Below are positions 19,564-30,191 of a stretch of DNA of 64,000 nucleotides, in pieces; within the stretch, counting starts at the first letter, position 1; each line of letters opens with the position of its first letter. Where the stretch lies: NCBI GenBank assembly GCA_017354895.1, contig CP071493.1:1860001-1924000 (forward strand), given 5' to 3'. Position numbers and translations under genes: made by a program. The notes under the pieces were generated by a model. It ran no database searches, had not been told where the DNA came from, and was given only the letters and a program-made list of their open reading frames with translations. This DNA comes from Podospora comata (taxonomy: Eukaryota; Ascomycota; Sordariomycetes; Sordariales; Podosporaceae).

Positions 19564-21441
19564 CTAATACGTAAATCGGAATCCCACCTGGCAAAATGTT
19601 AGCACCGGCTATGCTATTCAAAACACTTGATACACGTACCGTTTGCTCCAAAACCTTTCCTGTCCTCCTCAGTGAGCGGTTGGCGAGGTAGAAATAGATA
19701 GTGAGAAGACCAACGAGCGTTATCATCAGCAAATGGGATCTACATGTCGTTAGCAATAATTGTACCAGAAAAGGATTGCCAACTTACCCTATAGATATCC
19801 AAACTGCGGTGGCGTAGTGTGGCGCCTCATAATTTTGGACAATGAAGCTACCAGCAATACCACCGGCCCCATTGAACATTGTACATGCCGCAGCAGTAAA
19901 TACACGCTTCCATTGTCTGCTGCAATGTTAGCACAAAGGCCCACATCCTTTGCCGGCCGATAGACATACCCAACAACATTGTTAGCTTGATACGCAGTAA
20001 GCGCAGCCCAGTTGGCGACGTAAGCCCCCGTGGCCAAAAAGACGCCAAAGTAGCGAGCCCCTGAATTACCTGCAAACCCAAGCACAGCAAAGCCGGTGAT
20101 GAGACAAGTGGCGTTGAATGTGATGACCGGTCCTCGTACCCGAAACCTGTCTGCGTACCAAGACGAGAGCAGCACAGGCACAATGGCGTAGTAATACGGT
20201 GGTGCCGAAAGAATGATGGCCGCGTCAGACGAGTACCCAAGCCCGTTCTGGAGGATGATGGGTACAAAGTATGCCAGGGCAGTCGACACGATATTCTGCA
20301 TGAAGAACAAGCAGGCAAAGGCCCAGATCTTCAGGTCTTTGGCGTGCTTGAGAACCTCAACGATGGAGAACTTCTGAGGAATGACATCGCCGCGGTCCTT
20401 TTCGATTCTGCTGGCGACGATGTCGGCTTCTTCGCGTGTCAGGAAGCGGAAGCTCTTGTCGGAATTCTCAGGAAAATCAACCATCCTGGGTAGCAAAGTC
20501 AGTGTTTGTCGACCAAAATGAAAACAACAAAACAGAACAAAACATACCACCAATAGGTCACAATCCCAATAACACAGGTGCACACCCCCTTTGACCATCA
20601 GTCAGCAGCATATTCAAAGCATTGAAGCCAAACACCGAGGCCATAGAACCTCAAAGCAACCCGCAAATCAAAAGGGGCCCAAGAGTAAACAAAGCCCACC
20701 CACCTGCACAACAAACATCCACCTCCACCCTTCCAACCCCCTACGCCCATCCAACCGATTCAACCCATAATTCACCAAACTCCCCGTCGCCAACACCACC
20801 ACCTCCCCGCTCTGCATAAAAGCAAACCTCAACTGCTGCTCCCCCCTTGGATACCACGTGCTAATCAAGTACGCCAACCCCGGAAAGATCCCCGCCATCG
20901 CCGCCCCCAACAAAATCCTTAGCGCAATCATCTGCTGCCACGTCCTCACAAACCCCGTGCACAACGTGATCAACCCAAAGAAAAAAGTGATAACGGAAAA
21001 CCATATCCTCGGGCCGAGGAGGCGCACCGCGATGGTGGAGGGGAGTTGGAAGATGATGGACGAGATGGTGAAGATGAAGATGGAGATGGAGAAGCGGTTG
21101 CCGACGTCGAGGCCGAGGTCAGTGAGCATCGAGGTTACGGCTGCCGAGGAGAGGACGCCTGAGTCGAGGAGGTTGAGGGAGCAGAGGAGGCCGGCGATGG
21201 TGCAGAGGCGGAGGTCGACTTTGCGGCGGATGCGTTTGTAGGTTTCATTGTCGTTTTGGGGGTTTCTGGGGTCCGGTGGGTTGTGGGTGGTGTTGAGGGT
21301 GGCATCGCCGAGGTTTAGGGAGACGTTGCTGGCTTCACCGGTGGTGGTCTTTTTGTCCGTCTGGTTGTGGTGATGGTTGGGGGGCGGTGTGGGGGCCCCT
21401 GTTGTTCCGGGCGCGGCGAGTGCGCCGGTCGAGGATGCCAT
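19564..21441 (-). CDS. MFS transporter, DAL5/anion:cation symporter type (6 exons)
   Basis: Spliced as complement(19564-19587, 19640-19739, 19788-19919, 19970-20485, 20548-20588, 20704-21441); phases agree at every junction, giving 516 residues and about 12 membrane segments. A long Thr/Pro/Asn-rich cytosolic N tail precedes KRIRRKVDLRL at membrane entry. Family marks are GPRIWFSVI, ALRILLGAAMAGIFPG, ISTWYPRGEQQLRFAF, a central loop ending DFPEN, NNVVGRQWKRVFTAA, and the terminal GFRFTY typical of allantoate/nicotinate-type permeases. The usual Asp-Arg-Asn in helix 1 is replaced by LLDSGVLSSAA, which may alter substrate handling. Such carriers import organic acids, vitamins or small peptides. 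Two exons are very short (41 and 24 nt), so automated prediction may miss them. Confidence 0.9.
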
Positions 21442-22106
21442 GGTGCTATGTCGAAAGTGTCGAGATGACTGTGCAGAGTTGGTGTTCTGGATTGGCGAGT
21501 CATCAATCTGACCGATTTCCTGTGCCCGACGTGTAAAACTCCCAGTTGGAAAGTGCTTGGATGAAAATATGCAGGGACGGCGGCAGGGTGGGGCTGTCGG
21601 TTGCGACATCGCACGGCGTCGGGAGCTTTTCGATCGGCAAATAGCGGCGGATCTTTTCCAATGTCTTACTTTTGACGTGTTACCATCGGGCTTTTATTGA
21701 AGCAACAGCATCGGAGGTATCTGTGGGAGGTTGGAATGCACATCGCAGAGTCTTGGATCTGGCCGCAAATCCTCGGTACTGCCTACCTTACTTCAAAAGG
21801 CTGCTATTTTGACGAGGTGAAGATGTCGGTTTTTGATCATGCCTTGTATGGGAGGAGGCCGGTCAGCGTGGATCAGTTGACATCAGATATAAGGTCTTGA
21901 AGGTAACTGAGCATATTCATTGAGAAATGCTGCTCAAGAGTGAATTCATGATGTCTCGGTTCATATATACGTTCATATATGTCGCTACATAAGGCAAGGA
22001 GCTATCTTATACAAATAATGCTCACGAGCTGATATGCCTTAAATAATCCAACAAATCACGACAGAAACAAGATAACCTCCTTTCACCCAGAATACACACC
22101 GATTCT

Positions 22107-23036
22107 TCAGTGTCCTAACCCAGCCATGACACGAAGGTAAGAAATATGAGGTGTGTTTGTCGTATCAAGACCACTATGATGCTCGGTCTTGACCCTCAGG
22201 CTGATGGGCTGTTGTCTCAGGCTGATGGGCTGTTGGTGAAGGCCGTTGGGGGCGGGAAAGCCTGGAGTTGGTCCGAAGTGATGGTGTCGGAGTGGTTCGC
22301 CCACAGTCACAAGCTGCGGTGTGTTCACGGAGATTCTGCCGGTCGCCATGAACTGATCCGCGTATATCGTCCATTTGATTGTTGTCCCTGGGGTGGGCAC
22401 TTTGGCCACTAGCATGGCGGGTTTTGCGCTTCTTGGACGGTGAGACGATCACACTACCAGACTCGCTGTGATTGTACGCAACTGAGGCAACCGATCCCTC
22501 GTTGTCATTAGCCATCGCTGACATGTTTGCGGATTGTGCTCGTGGAAAGCTGGTGAGGTTGGGTTCCGATTGTCCCGCAACCTGGCACCAATTTCCGAAG
22601 GAACTCGTTTGCTGTGTGTTGTGGCATGGGGGCTGCCGCAATTGGTGATCCTTGGTGAAATGTCCCCGTTGGGTTCCAAGTGTTGCCAGCATTCGGTTCG
22701 TCGGGTGGCGGAAGGGCAGTAATTCGTCGTTCCAAGAGATTGCGCACACTTTGAAGTGTGCTATCGATACGTCCATCGTTCTCGGTTGCGGCGTCTTGGA
22801 GGTAGTAACTTCCGTCATACCGTTGGTCCTCGGTGATGGTGACGAACCAGTTGAGGTCCTATCTGCTCAATTGATTCATCCAGGGACCAGTTTTAGCCAT
22901 AAGCTCCCAGAATTTGGTTCCAGTCGTGACGTTTTGCTGCTCGGCATCCGATTCTTGCTCAGAGTGGATGTCTTGAGTCTCGATTTAGTGAGTAGTTAAT
23001 CTCAGAGCCGCCCATCTGGAAGTCTTCGTCCGTCAT
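22107..23036 (-). pseudogene. Decayed gene, possible nuclear protein A
   Basis: Met 23036 opens MTDEDFQMGGSEINYS. A one-base frame change follows near 22,980, then TGTKFWELMAKTGPWMNQ, an in-frame TAG (22859-22861), then DLNWFVTITEDQRYDGSYY and SVRNLLERRITALPPPDE. After further frame changes come a basic SPSKKRKTRHA (NLS-like) and a C-terminal tail with ISLRQQPISLR, ending at 22107. The segments follow one another on one strand without gaps, so I read them as one gene in decay. Family unknown; the NLS-like patch suggests a nuclear protein. Confidence 0.4.
22195..22236. repeat. 21-bp tandem duplication (2 copies)
   Basis: Two adjacent 21-base copies beginning CTCAGGCTGATGGGC and differing only in the last base. 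In the minus-strand reading they encode a repeated QQPISLR inside the decayed gene. Confidence 0.85.
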
Positions 23037-23562
23037 GTTGTTGACTAGAGTATGAAGCCCTTGGGTTGATAGTGAGTCAATGATGATGCAGAAAACCTTG
23101 GTGATCCGACAGACAATGGCAAACTCCGAAGGGATATGAGATCAAGGCGTAAGTAGTGTGAAGGTGGATGAATGTGTAATGGAAGCTGACTGAGAACGAC
23201 ATGGCATCAGTTTATGTGCCCAACGAAAACAGGCTACCCAGGTGATTCATTCGAGTTGCTCGGTAACCCCCTTCAACAAAGCAAACAAGTGTGCTAAAAT
23301 TTCAGAGCCTGGCATACAGAGCAGCAGTGGTAGACACATAAACAAACAAAATAAGCAACTCTATTGATCAAATTTGGTGCCTAGTAATATGGAATGCGAA
23401 AGCCTAGTGCCACGTAGGGTAAATTACTGTTTCGCTGGTTCCACTTTTTAAATCCAGAGTCCATCGCAAACACATGCTACGCATGTTTTACCATCCTGAA
23501 TCTTGGAATTGATCTCCAAAACTTGAGATAGTATCTGGTGCAAGATAGAGTTCGAGGATGGA

Positions 23563-24345
23563 TTATTTATTGACCTCGCCTCCAATCGCCTTGGAAATTC
23601 TGCGTTTTTTTGTACTCCGTGCCTGTGTCTCTCCACCAGCATCCCACAAGTTGTAGCTGCTTGAGAGCGCTGGCTCGTCTTGGTGTGTTGGATCGAGCCC
23701 ATTGTCCACCTCGGGTTTGAGAATTGAGGTACTGCCCACGGGATCTGGGTAGTATGTTGGTATATCATTCTGGTTCTCATCACTTGAGCCAAAATTGAAG
23801 TCAAAAATGCTGTCCAACTCATCGCGTTGATTGGGAAGAGATTAGTCGACAGGTTGACGATGTCACCTCCAGATCAAAGGTCGGGTAATTAGCGTTGGTG
23901 TCTGAACGGAGAAGTTACTCAAATATTTCTGGCGCCTTCTCTTCCAAAATCTTGACCATGAGATCCTCTATTCTCGCGATTGAACTCGGCGGGAGGCAGT
24001 GGAAAGCGCCACGTTGTATCATGGATTTATAATACTTGCGACAGAACGTGGGCTCTTCAAGTCTGCTCTTTGAGATGGTAATTCTTTATGTAGCCATTTC
24101 CTACGTTACTTGACATGAAGCTGTCACTGAGAAGTAAACAGAAAGGGACGTTGACAACATGATCCTTTCATAGGATTGTGGAAACAAAGGGCAATTTGCA
24201 AAGAACTATATGATGACCACTTACTCAGGCATGTTTTTTGAGTCCTGCATCGCATGAAATCTCATACATTGCAAACATCAACTGTCTCTCCCGATCCAAG
24301 AGGAACCTGTGAGGGTTAGGGATCTTGTTCCGCGACGTTGATGCT
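23563..24345 (-). pseudogene. Decayed gene, possible nuclear protein B
   Basis: The minus strand reads NPHRFLLDRERQLMFAMYEI, a frame change in an A-run near 24,236, a possible intron (GTAAGT..ATAAAG), then SRLEEPTFCRKYYKSMIQRG and IARIEDLMVKILEEKAPEIF. An in-frame TAA (23915-23917) and a 49-nt intron with a CTAAT branch follow, then DSIFDFNFGSSDENQND and a basic tail STKKRRISKAIGG, ending at 23563. Codon sense is good on both sides of each lesion. No domain is recognised. It lies directly upstream of decayed gene A on the same strand and shares a basic C-terminal patch, so the two may be parts of one larger locus. Confidence 0.4.
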
Positions 24346-24644
24346 AAGCCAAGCCACCTCAGCCCTAAAATCTGGGGTACAGCACCGATAACGCCGATTG
24401 GCTGCACCGGTCGCAGCTTTTCTGATGACGAGACTCTGCATGTTCTGATGCGCCGCTGTCCAACAGATCAACCGCCTGTCTCAAACACCGACGTTTCCGA
24501 GAATAGTAATCCTCCATTATACATCTCAACCTCCAAAGCCACGTCTTCAACCCTCTGTCCCCCAGATCTTTGCTTCGGCACACGCGCGCAAGCAAAACCC
24601 CTGCCCAGCAGACACGCGCGCCAACCAACCACCAGGCGCAAACA

Positions 24645-26222
24645 ATGAAGCAACCAACATCCCCCATCACCCTCCCACCACAACCTGACCCAGCCGTCCA
24701 AGAAACCTCCTTCGAGCCCGATGCCAGTCCGATACTCTCCCCCCATCGAAACGATGAAGAAAGCGCCCCAAATTATGGCTCCGTCCCACGCGCGTCTCCA
24801 ACATCCACGCCTCGACCAGCACCAGCCCGCGCGTTGGCCCCTGATCTCCTCAGAGGTCTGCTAATGGCCTTCATGGCCCTCGATCACACCTCCCTCATGC
24901 TGCGCTCCTGGCCCCACGCTACCGCGATCGACGGCGAGAACGATTCAGCCCTTGTCCACGAATGGAACCGTCCTGCCGCATACGTCATCAGAACGCTCAC
25001 ACATCTCTGCGCACCGGGGTTCACATTCTTGCTGGGGATGGGGGTGGTGTATTTCGGGAGATCGCGAACTTCTCGTCCGCCAGATAAGAGATGGACGACG
25101 GGGCAGTTGGCGTGGCACTTCTTTGTCAGGGCGTTGGTGCTGACGGCGATATCAACTATAATGGGGCTGGCGGTCTCGGGCGGGAAGGTGTGGTTTCTCA
25201 ACATGGTGTTGTTTAGTCTGGCGGTGGATTACCTTCTCGCTGGGTTAACGTGGATGGCTGTGGCCAAGACGGAAAGATTACTCGCGTTTGCGTTGCTGAA
25301 GGTCCTGCCGTTGAGGAAGAAGGATGATGTGACTGAGCCGTTGCTTCCTGGGCCTCAGCCGAGGTTGCATGGTGAGGAGGAGATGGCGCCTGATGTGGAG
25401 ATTATCAGGGCGGCAGATATTTCGTGGCATATTCATAATGTGTTCCTGGCTATTGGGGCAGCGGTGATGATCTGGTGGAATATCTGGCTCAGCCCTACCG
25501 GAGGGAGGTGTGGTGTCGATCCTACACCGAGGCTGCCGGGGAGCGATTGGATCAAGATTTGGTTCTACCCTATCATGGACGAAAGAGTCAAGTCTGGGTT
25601 TCCGCCTCTAGCATGGATGTCGTTCGCGGTTCTGGGATTACTCTATGGGAGGATCATCCTGGCGCGGGCGTGGAGTCCAAAGGCTATTACGTTGGGCAAT
25701 GCTCTTGCCAGTCTAGGCTTTACTCTGGTGTTTGTCTTCGCCAGGATCTTTCACGTCGGAAACCTGTCTGAGGGGTGCTTGAGCATGGCGGAGCACCAAC
25801 AGGGAGGGGACCAGTATCTTGCCTCGGTCAAGTCCTTCTTTTACCTGACCAAGTATCCTCCTGATGTAGCCTTTTGGGCTTTTACCATGGCAGGTAACCA
25901 CCTTTTGTTAGCGCTTTTTGGCGCTCTTCCTCCATTGTTTGCGAGCAAGGCTTTCCATGTCCTGCTGGTCTATGGAACATCGGCACTGTTTTTCTACATT
26001 GTCCACATCTTGATGCTCGGGGCTCTATCGCTCCCCATCATTGCGCTCATTGGCAGGGAGGTCAGCGATCCTTTCACCAAGCAACCTGTTCGGGGAGTTG
26101 ATCAGTTGTGGGGCTTCTTTTTCAGTTGGGGGCTGCTGCTGGCGATACTGTATCCTCTCTGCAGGTGGTATGGAGGATTCAAGAAGGCGAAGGGGCCTGA
26201 TTCGATATGGAGGTTCTTCTAG
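24645..26222 (+). CDS. DUF1624 / heparan-alpha-glucosaminide N-acetyltransferase-like membrane protein
   Basis: 525-residue multi-pass membrane protein. A Pro-rich cytosolic tail (1-62) leads into the family signature, APDLLRGLLMAFMALDHTS (Asp67, Arg70, Asp80, His81). About ten hydrophobic helices follow, with a basic loop near KVLPLRKKDD, a lumenal CGVDPTPRLPGS loop and LLYGRII. DUF1624 members relate to lysosomal HGSNAT, which carries acetyl groups across the membrane to glucosamine; the fungal acceptor is unknown, but a vacuolar or cell-wall glycan role is conceivable. I chose ATG 24645 (AACAATGAAG) because the open frame upstream has no other ATG. The 5' flank is C/A-rich. Single exon, complete length. 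Confidence 0.85.
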   Translation: MKQPTSPITLPPQPDPAVQETSFEPDASPILSPHRNDEESAPNYGSVPRASPTSTPRPAPARALAPDLLRGLLMAFMALDHTSLMLRSWPHATAIDGENDSALVHEWNRPAAYVIRTLTHLCAPGFTFLLGMGVVYFGRSRTSRPPDKRWTTGQLAWHFFVRALVLTAISTIMGLAVSGGKVWFLNMVLFSLAVDYLLAGLTWMAVAKTERLLAFALLKVLPLRKKDDVTEPLLPGPQPRLHGEEEMAPDVEIIRAADISWHIHNVFLAIGAAVMIWWNIWLSPTGGRCGVDPTPRLPGSDWIKIWFYPIMDERVKSGFPPLAWMSFAVLGLLYGRIILARAWSPKAITLGNALASLGFTLVFVFARIFHVGNLSEGCLSMAEHQQGGDQYLASVKSFFYLTKYPPDVAFWAFTMAGNHLLLALFGALPPLFASKAFHVLLVYGTSALFFYIVHILMLGALSLPIIALIGREVSDPFTKQPVRGVDQLWGFFFSWGLLLAILYPLCRWYGGFKKAKGPDSIWRFF

Positions 26223-26499
26223 AGGTCTGCGTTGACGGCACCGGGACTTGGATACATGGATAGATTGAGGCATCCGAGTATATTATAACTACAAAAATAA
26301 CCGCTGTATAATGTTTGCGTCCTCAATACTGTCTGCTCCGATCCTGGGTCTGTACCTGACCCCTTCCATGTAGGTCCATGTCGACAAAGCACAACACGAC
26401 GTCATACTATTCTGCAACGCCATGCATCCAAGGCTCTCATGCTGCGTAGGTTTTATTATAGACTTCCCTCGGTCTCATCCCAGATGTGGCCGCTTGAGC

Positions 26500-27441
26500 T
26501 CAATCATACGGTCCTCCCATGCCGAGCAAATGCGGCTCAGCTTCTTCCCGCGCTGAGCGTTCTGGCTCGAGCGCTTGACGAAGATACTGCAACTCTTCGG
26601 AGAGACGAACAATCTCAAGCGCCGCGGCCTCCATAGTGCTGCGGTGGGCGTCTCCGCTGGGGCTAGGAGGGGCTCGGCCACTGTTGCTATGGCGTTCCTG
26701 CCGCTGGCTGTTTGCCGAAGTCTGGCCTTGGCTACCCACAGGTTGAGGATGATGGGGATAACTAAGATTGGGAGAAGCCAAGCGAGGTTGTTCTATCGGC
26801 TGGTAGGAAATATTAGGCCATATACTTTTCAAGATGGAAACAACGGTTACCTACAGATATGGACGCTTCGCCGGTCCTCATTTTCATAGCCTGCCACGAG
26901 CCCACATGGATCGCTAAATCGTGAAGACGGGTCACAATACACTGTGGCACCTCGCCGCTGGTAGCAACACTAAACCCCTATATGATTGTCAGAAATCATG
27001 GGACTTCATAAAGGGATAACGTAGGCCGTCAACCCCCCTCCCTACCTGATCGGTCCCGTTCAAGGAAGGGTAAATCGATACAAACCAAATTTCAGCAGGA
27101 GCTCGATTCGATGTCTGGAATTCTTGGGCGTTTGGGTCGATAATTCCTGCTGATGTGAAAGGCGGTTAGTACCTAAGGCTAGGTAAGGTAAGGTAATTAT
27201 ATTTCCCCCCCGAGGCTCGTAGATATATGTAAGTAGGTACTAGGCAGTACCAGCACTGTTACAAGCGTAGTAACAGACAACGGAAAGGTTCGAGGCTGGT
27301 CAACAAGAGAGTTGAAGGATCGATCAGTCGCGACATACTAATATTCAGAGCGCTGGGCATGAATCCAGTTTCCAACATTCGTTCAATATGCGCCTCTACT
27401 TGAGCGCCTGCAGCCGCGCCCAAATCGATGTTGTTGTTCAT
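26500..27441 (-). CDS. Four-exon protein of unknown function
   Basis: Spliced as complement(26500-26799, 26855-26977, 27046-27149, 27339-27441); phases agree, giving 209 residues. N terminus MNNNIDLGAAAGAQVEAHIE, then IIDPNAQEFQTSNRAP, EIWFVSIYPSLNGTDQG, and VTRLHDLAIHVGSWQAM. The last exon is a Pro/Gln/Ser-rich linker followed by a charged helix, ALEIVRLSEELQYLRQALEP, likely a short coiled coil. No signal or membrane segment. The N-terminal 140 residues have the balanced composition of a folded domain that I cannot name. Introns have good branch sites (CTGAC, CTAAT, CTAAC), supporting a real gene. The acceptor of exon 2 could shift by three bases. Confidence 0.7.
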
Positions 27442-27997
27442 TCTTGGCGTTTGTGAACGCCCTTGGGAGCAAGCACGCACGAAGAACACAAGGTAAAAAT
27501 GGTGTATACACGCGTTGTACGTGTGCCTGGGAGAGGTCCTGGACAGCGAAAGTCGAAGATTACGGGCAGGGTGATAAGGAGCGCAGGAGAGAAGAGCGAG
27601 AGAAGAGAATTCAAGGCCAGTAAGACTTTTCAAATGTGTGACTTGACGGTGGCTTAGAAAGGTTCGAGGCTACCTCTTTTGCAGTCCTTATCTTGTGGCT
27701 TTATTTGCGAGATCTGCGTGATTACATACATGTGAGTGGATCTGTCTGCCACCATTGAGGAAGTTACCGCGGTGCGTATCCCTCAGCAGGCAGTCAAGGT
27801 TTGAATCAAGCTTTTCGTGTCTCACGGTGGCCCATATGTGGGCAGGGCACGTTGTTGCACTTTGTTTTGAGCCTCAACAGCCTATCACGCCTTTTCCCAA
27901 CGACCGAACAAATGTTCATGTGGTTGGCAAGACGCGTATGCCTATTCGCGTCGTTTAAAGTTTGTAAAAGAGCTACAAAGATAACGCTATCAGAAAG

Positions 27998-29806
27998 TTA
28001 TACCAATCCAAATTCAACCACATCCCTCCCCCATCCCCAAACCTCACCTTCCCTCGCACCAATAACATGGCAGAGTGAAACCAACCTATACACCCCCTCT
28101 CCAACCCTTTCCAGATGGAGAGGCAAAGAACAAGACCCCAAGACAGCAACAATATCACTGCTTTGCACACCCACCATACCAACCCCAATATACCCATTCT
28201 TTGTGCGAAACGGCACCGTATTCGCAGTCCTCACAAACGGGCTATCCTCCATTTCCCACTGACGGTCCCAACTCTGTGCTTCATAAACCATTCTAGCGGT
28301 AATATCATGTCTGACGGATCCAGGGTTTCACTCCTTTCCTCATCCAAAATAGATCTCAACATCTCTTTTGCTCTCTCCAGGTTCATGTCTCCGCGCTCAC
28401 GTTCCAACTCTTTTCTGAGATAAAAGTCATCCGAGGTGACCAACATCAGGGCATCCACCAGAAACGGGATACTTTCCGGTTGAACGACAGACTTTGGCTC
28501 AGACGCAAAGACGCCGCGCCGGGCGGTTGTCTCCTCGAACAAGAGGCGGAGCACCGCTTGCACTGTCCAGAGGCCATTTCTTGGGTCCTTGCGAGGCGGC
28601 TCGCACAGCGCGAGGCACAGGGTTGTTTCGGCCTTTTCGTCAAAAAGGAACTTCCGCGACAGATCTGATCCGGTACCGTTGCCAGCTTGGAGTCAGTTTG
28701 TTAGTCTCGGGAGGCATGGGGCGGTAGGCTTGCACTTCCGCCACCCCGTCCATCACAATGCCATGAACCCGCAGAGTTTTCCCGTCGACAATGATGGATC
28801 TTGCCGCGGATGGGGCGCCGCGATTGGCGTGGTGGTAATTCCTAATTGGGAAATTCTTATGACGAACGCAATCGGGAACCCATGATGGAAGCTTGAACTC
28901 TGAGTCCGACTGGGCGTCTGCAATGGTGATAAAAAGTTGGGCAAGGTCGCTTGTCATACGGACCATGTTGACGGCGAAACTTGTGTAGACTTCAGCCACG
29001 GGTGCATCATAGTCTATCTTGATGCCAATGTCGGCGATATTAACCAGACCGTACAGCTTGTCTCTTGAGTCAAAGCAATCTCGTACGGCAGTGCGCAAAA
29101 CCAGTGAGCTCAGTAGCACATAAGGATTCGTGTTGGGAAACCTTCTCAGCCTGCGAGTGATGATAATGTCTGTGATCCAAGTATTGGCTTCGATATCGAG
29201 AAAGACGCTGCTGACCGTCTTCCAAACTTTGGTACCGACGCCCTCTGGAACTGCATTGGAGTGGATAATAGTGTTAATAAGCTTGCTCCATATCCAGTCG
29301 GTTATCCTCTTAATATCCTGAACGTAGCATACATGGTTTCCAATGATCAACAATGTTTTCGGCGAAAGAACAGTCTCCTGAAATGTCCACACACGGCTCC
29401 AATACACGTGCTGATAGAGAACCTGGTCGTTGCGCTCGGGGATGTTGCACTGATTGATGCAGATAGCAGCAACCCATAGCGGACGGGAGGAGAATTCGGA
29501 TTTAGAAACCACTTCAGGGCAAGCACGAGGTTTCGGGTCGCTTGGAAGGGCAGCCCATTGACCGTGATCTCTTCGGTAATCGATGCATTGCCCCAAACAT
29601 AAGACAGAGCATAGTAACCTGTTCTTGTCGTCGCCTTATCGAAAGGGTCTGCCCAGAGCCGGCAGGCGATGGGTTCACCGGGTGCTGATGTGACCGACAG
29701 GAGACGGATGCTGAATGATGATGAACTGTCCTCATACTGAGTTGGAAATGGGAAGTGGAATTGGGTTGTAGAGTTGCGCCGCAGTCTTGAAGTTTGGGCT
29801 GGCCAT
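27998..29806 (-). pseudogene. Broken HET-domain (heterokaryon incompatibility) gene
   Basis: HET motifs are spread over four frames on one strand. MASPNFKTAAQLYNP (start 29806) leads to ..SFSIRLLSVTSAP, YYALSYVWGNAS and ITVNGLPFQATRNLVLAL. After a shift near 29,490 comes PLWVAAICINQCNIPERNDQ with YWSRVWTFQETVL. After a shift near 28,690 comes FLFDEKAETTLCLALCEPP. After a shift near 28,280 comes VPFRTKNGYIGVG with VYRLVSLCHVIGAREGEVW, ending at 27998. The block normally lying between the PERN and YWSRVWT motifs (the GED-type segment, roughly 60-80 residues in intact proteins) is missing. HET proteins trigger cell death on fusion of incompatible hyphae and their genes turn over rapidly. Few in-frame stops occur between shifts, so decay is recent or some indels are sequence errors. 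Confidence 0.75.
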
Positions 29807-30118
29807 GTTGCTGTTGTGAATTTCGGGTTTGTCAGGTGTTAAGGAAAGAGGTCGCAGCGTGTGGGCCCCATGCAGGCTCTCAAAACACTGACCTTCATCG
29901 TCAGAACTCCGAAAAGCATCTTGGTCATATATCAACATTGACTTTTGTATTGCCTTTCCAAACCGCCGCTCGCTTAACAAAATAATTGCAACCCTAGCAA
30001 TTTTCCCCTTGACCAACAGCTCACAAGCCACCACCTCCTGCAAAAAGGACCAACACTGATGCCAAAAATGCCAAAAGCAATTCCAACACTTCATTCACAT
30101 GCTGGAAATAACTGAGCC

Positions 30119-30191
30119 GCCCACGGCGAGACTCGAACTCGCAACATTCAGATTAAAAGTCTGACGCGCTAACCAATTGCGCCACGCGGGC
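30119..30191 (-). tRNA. tRNA-Lys (anticodon TTT)
   Basis: 73-nt cloverleaf on the minus strand, no intron. The acceptor GCCCGCG pairs with CGTGGGC with one G-T pair. The anticodon arm CAGA-CTTTTAA-TCTG gives anticodon TTT, and the T arm contains GAGTTCGAGTCTC. Confidence 0.95.

Noticed and set aside
18683-21441. SDR plus transporter pair as a biosynthetic cluster
   Set aside because: No polyketide synthase, peptide synthetase, terpene cyclase, P450 or pathway regulator is present nearby.
24570-24644. Upstream extension of the DUF1624 protein
   Set aside because: Has no ATG (would start at TTG) and adds 25 low-complexity residues; ATG 24645 is better.
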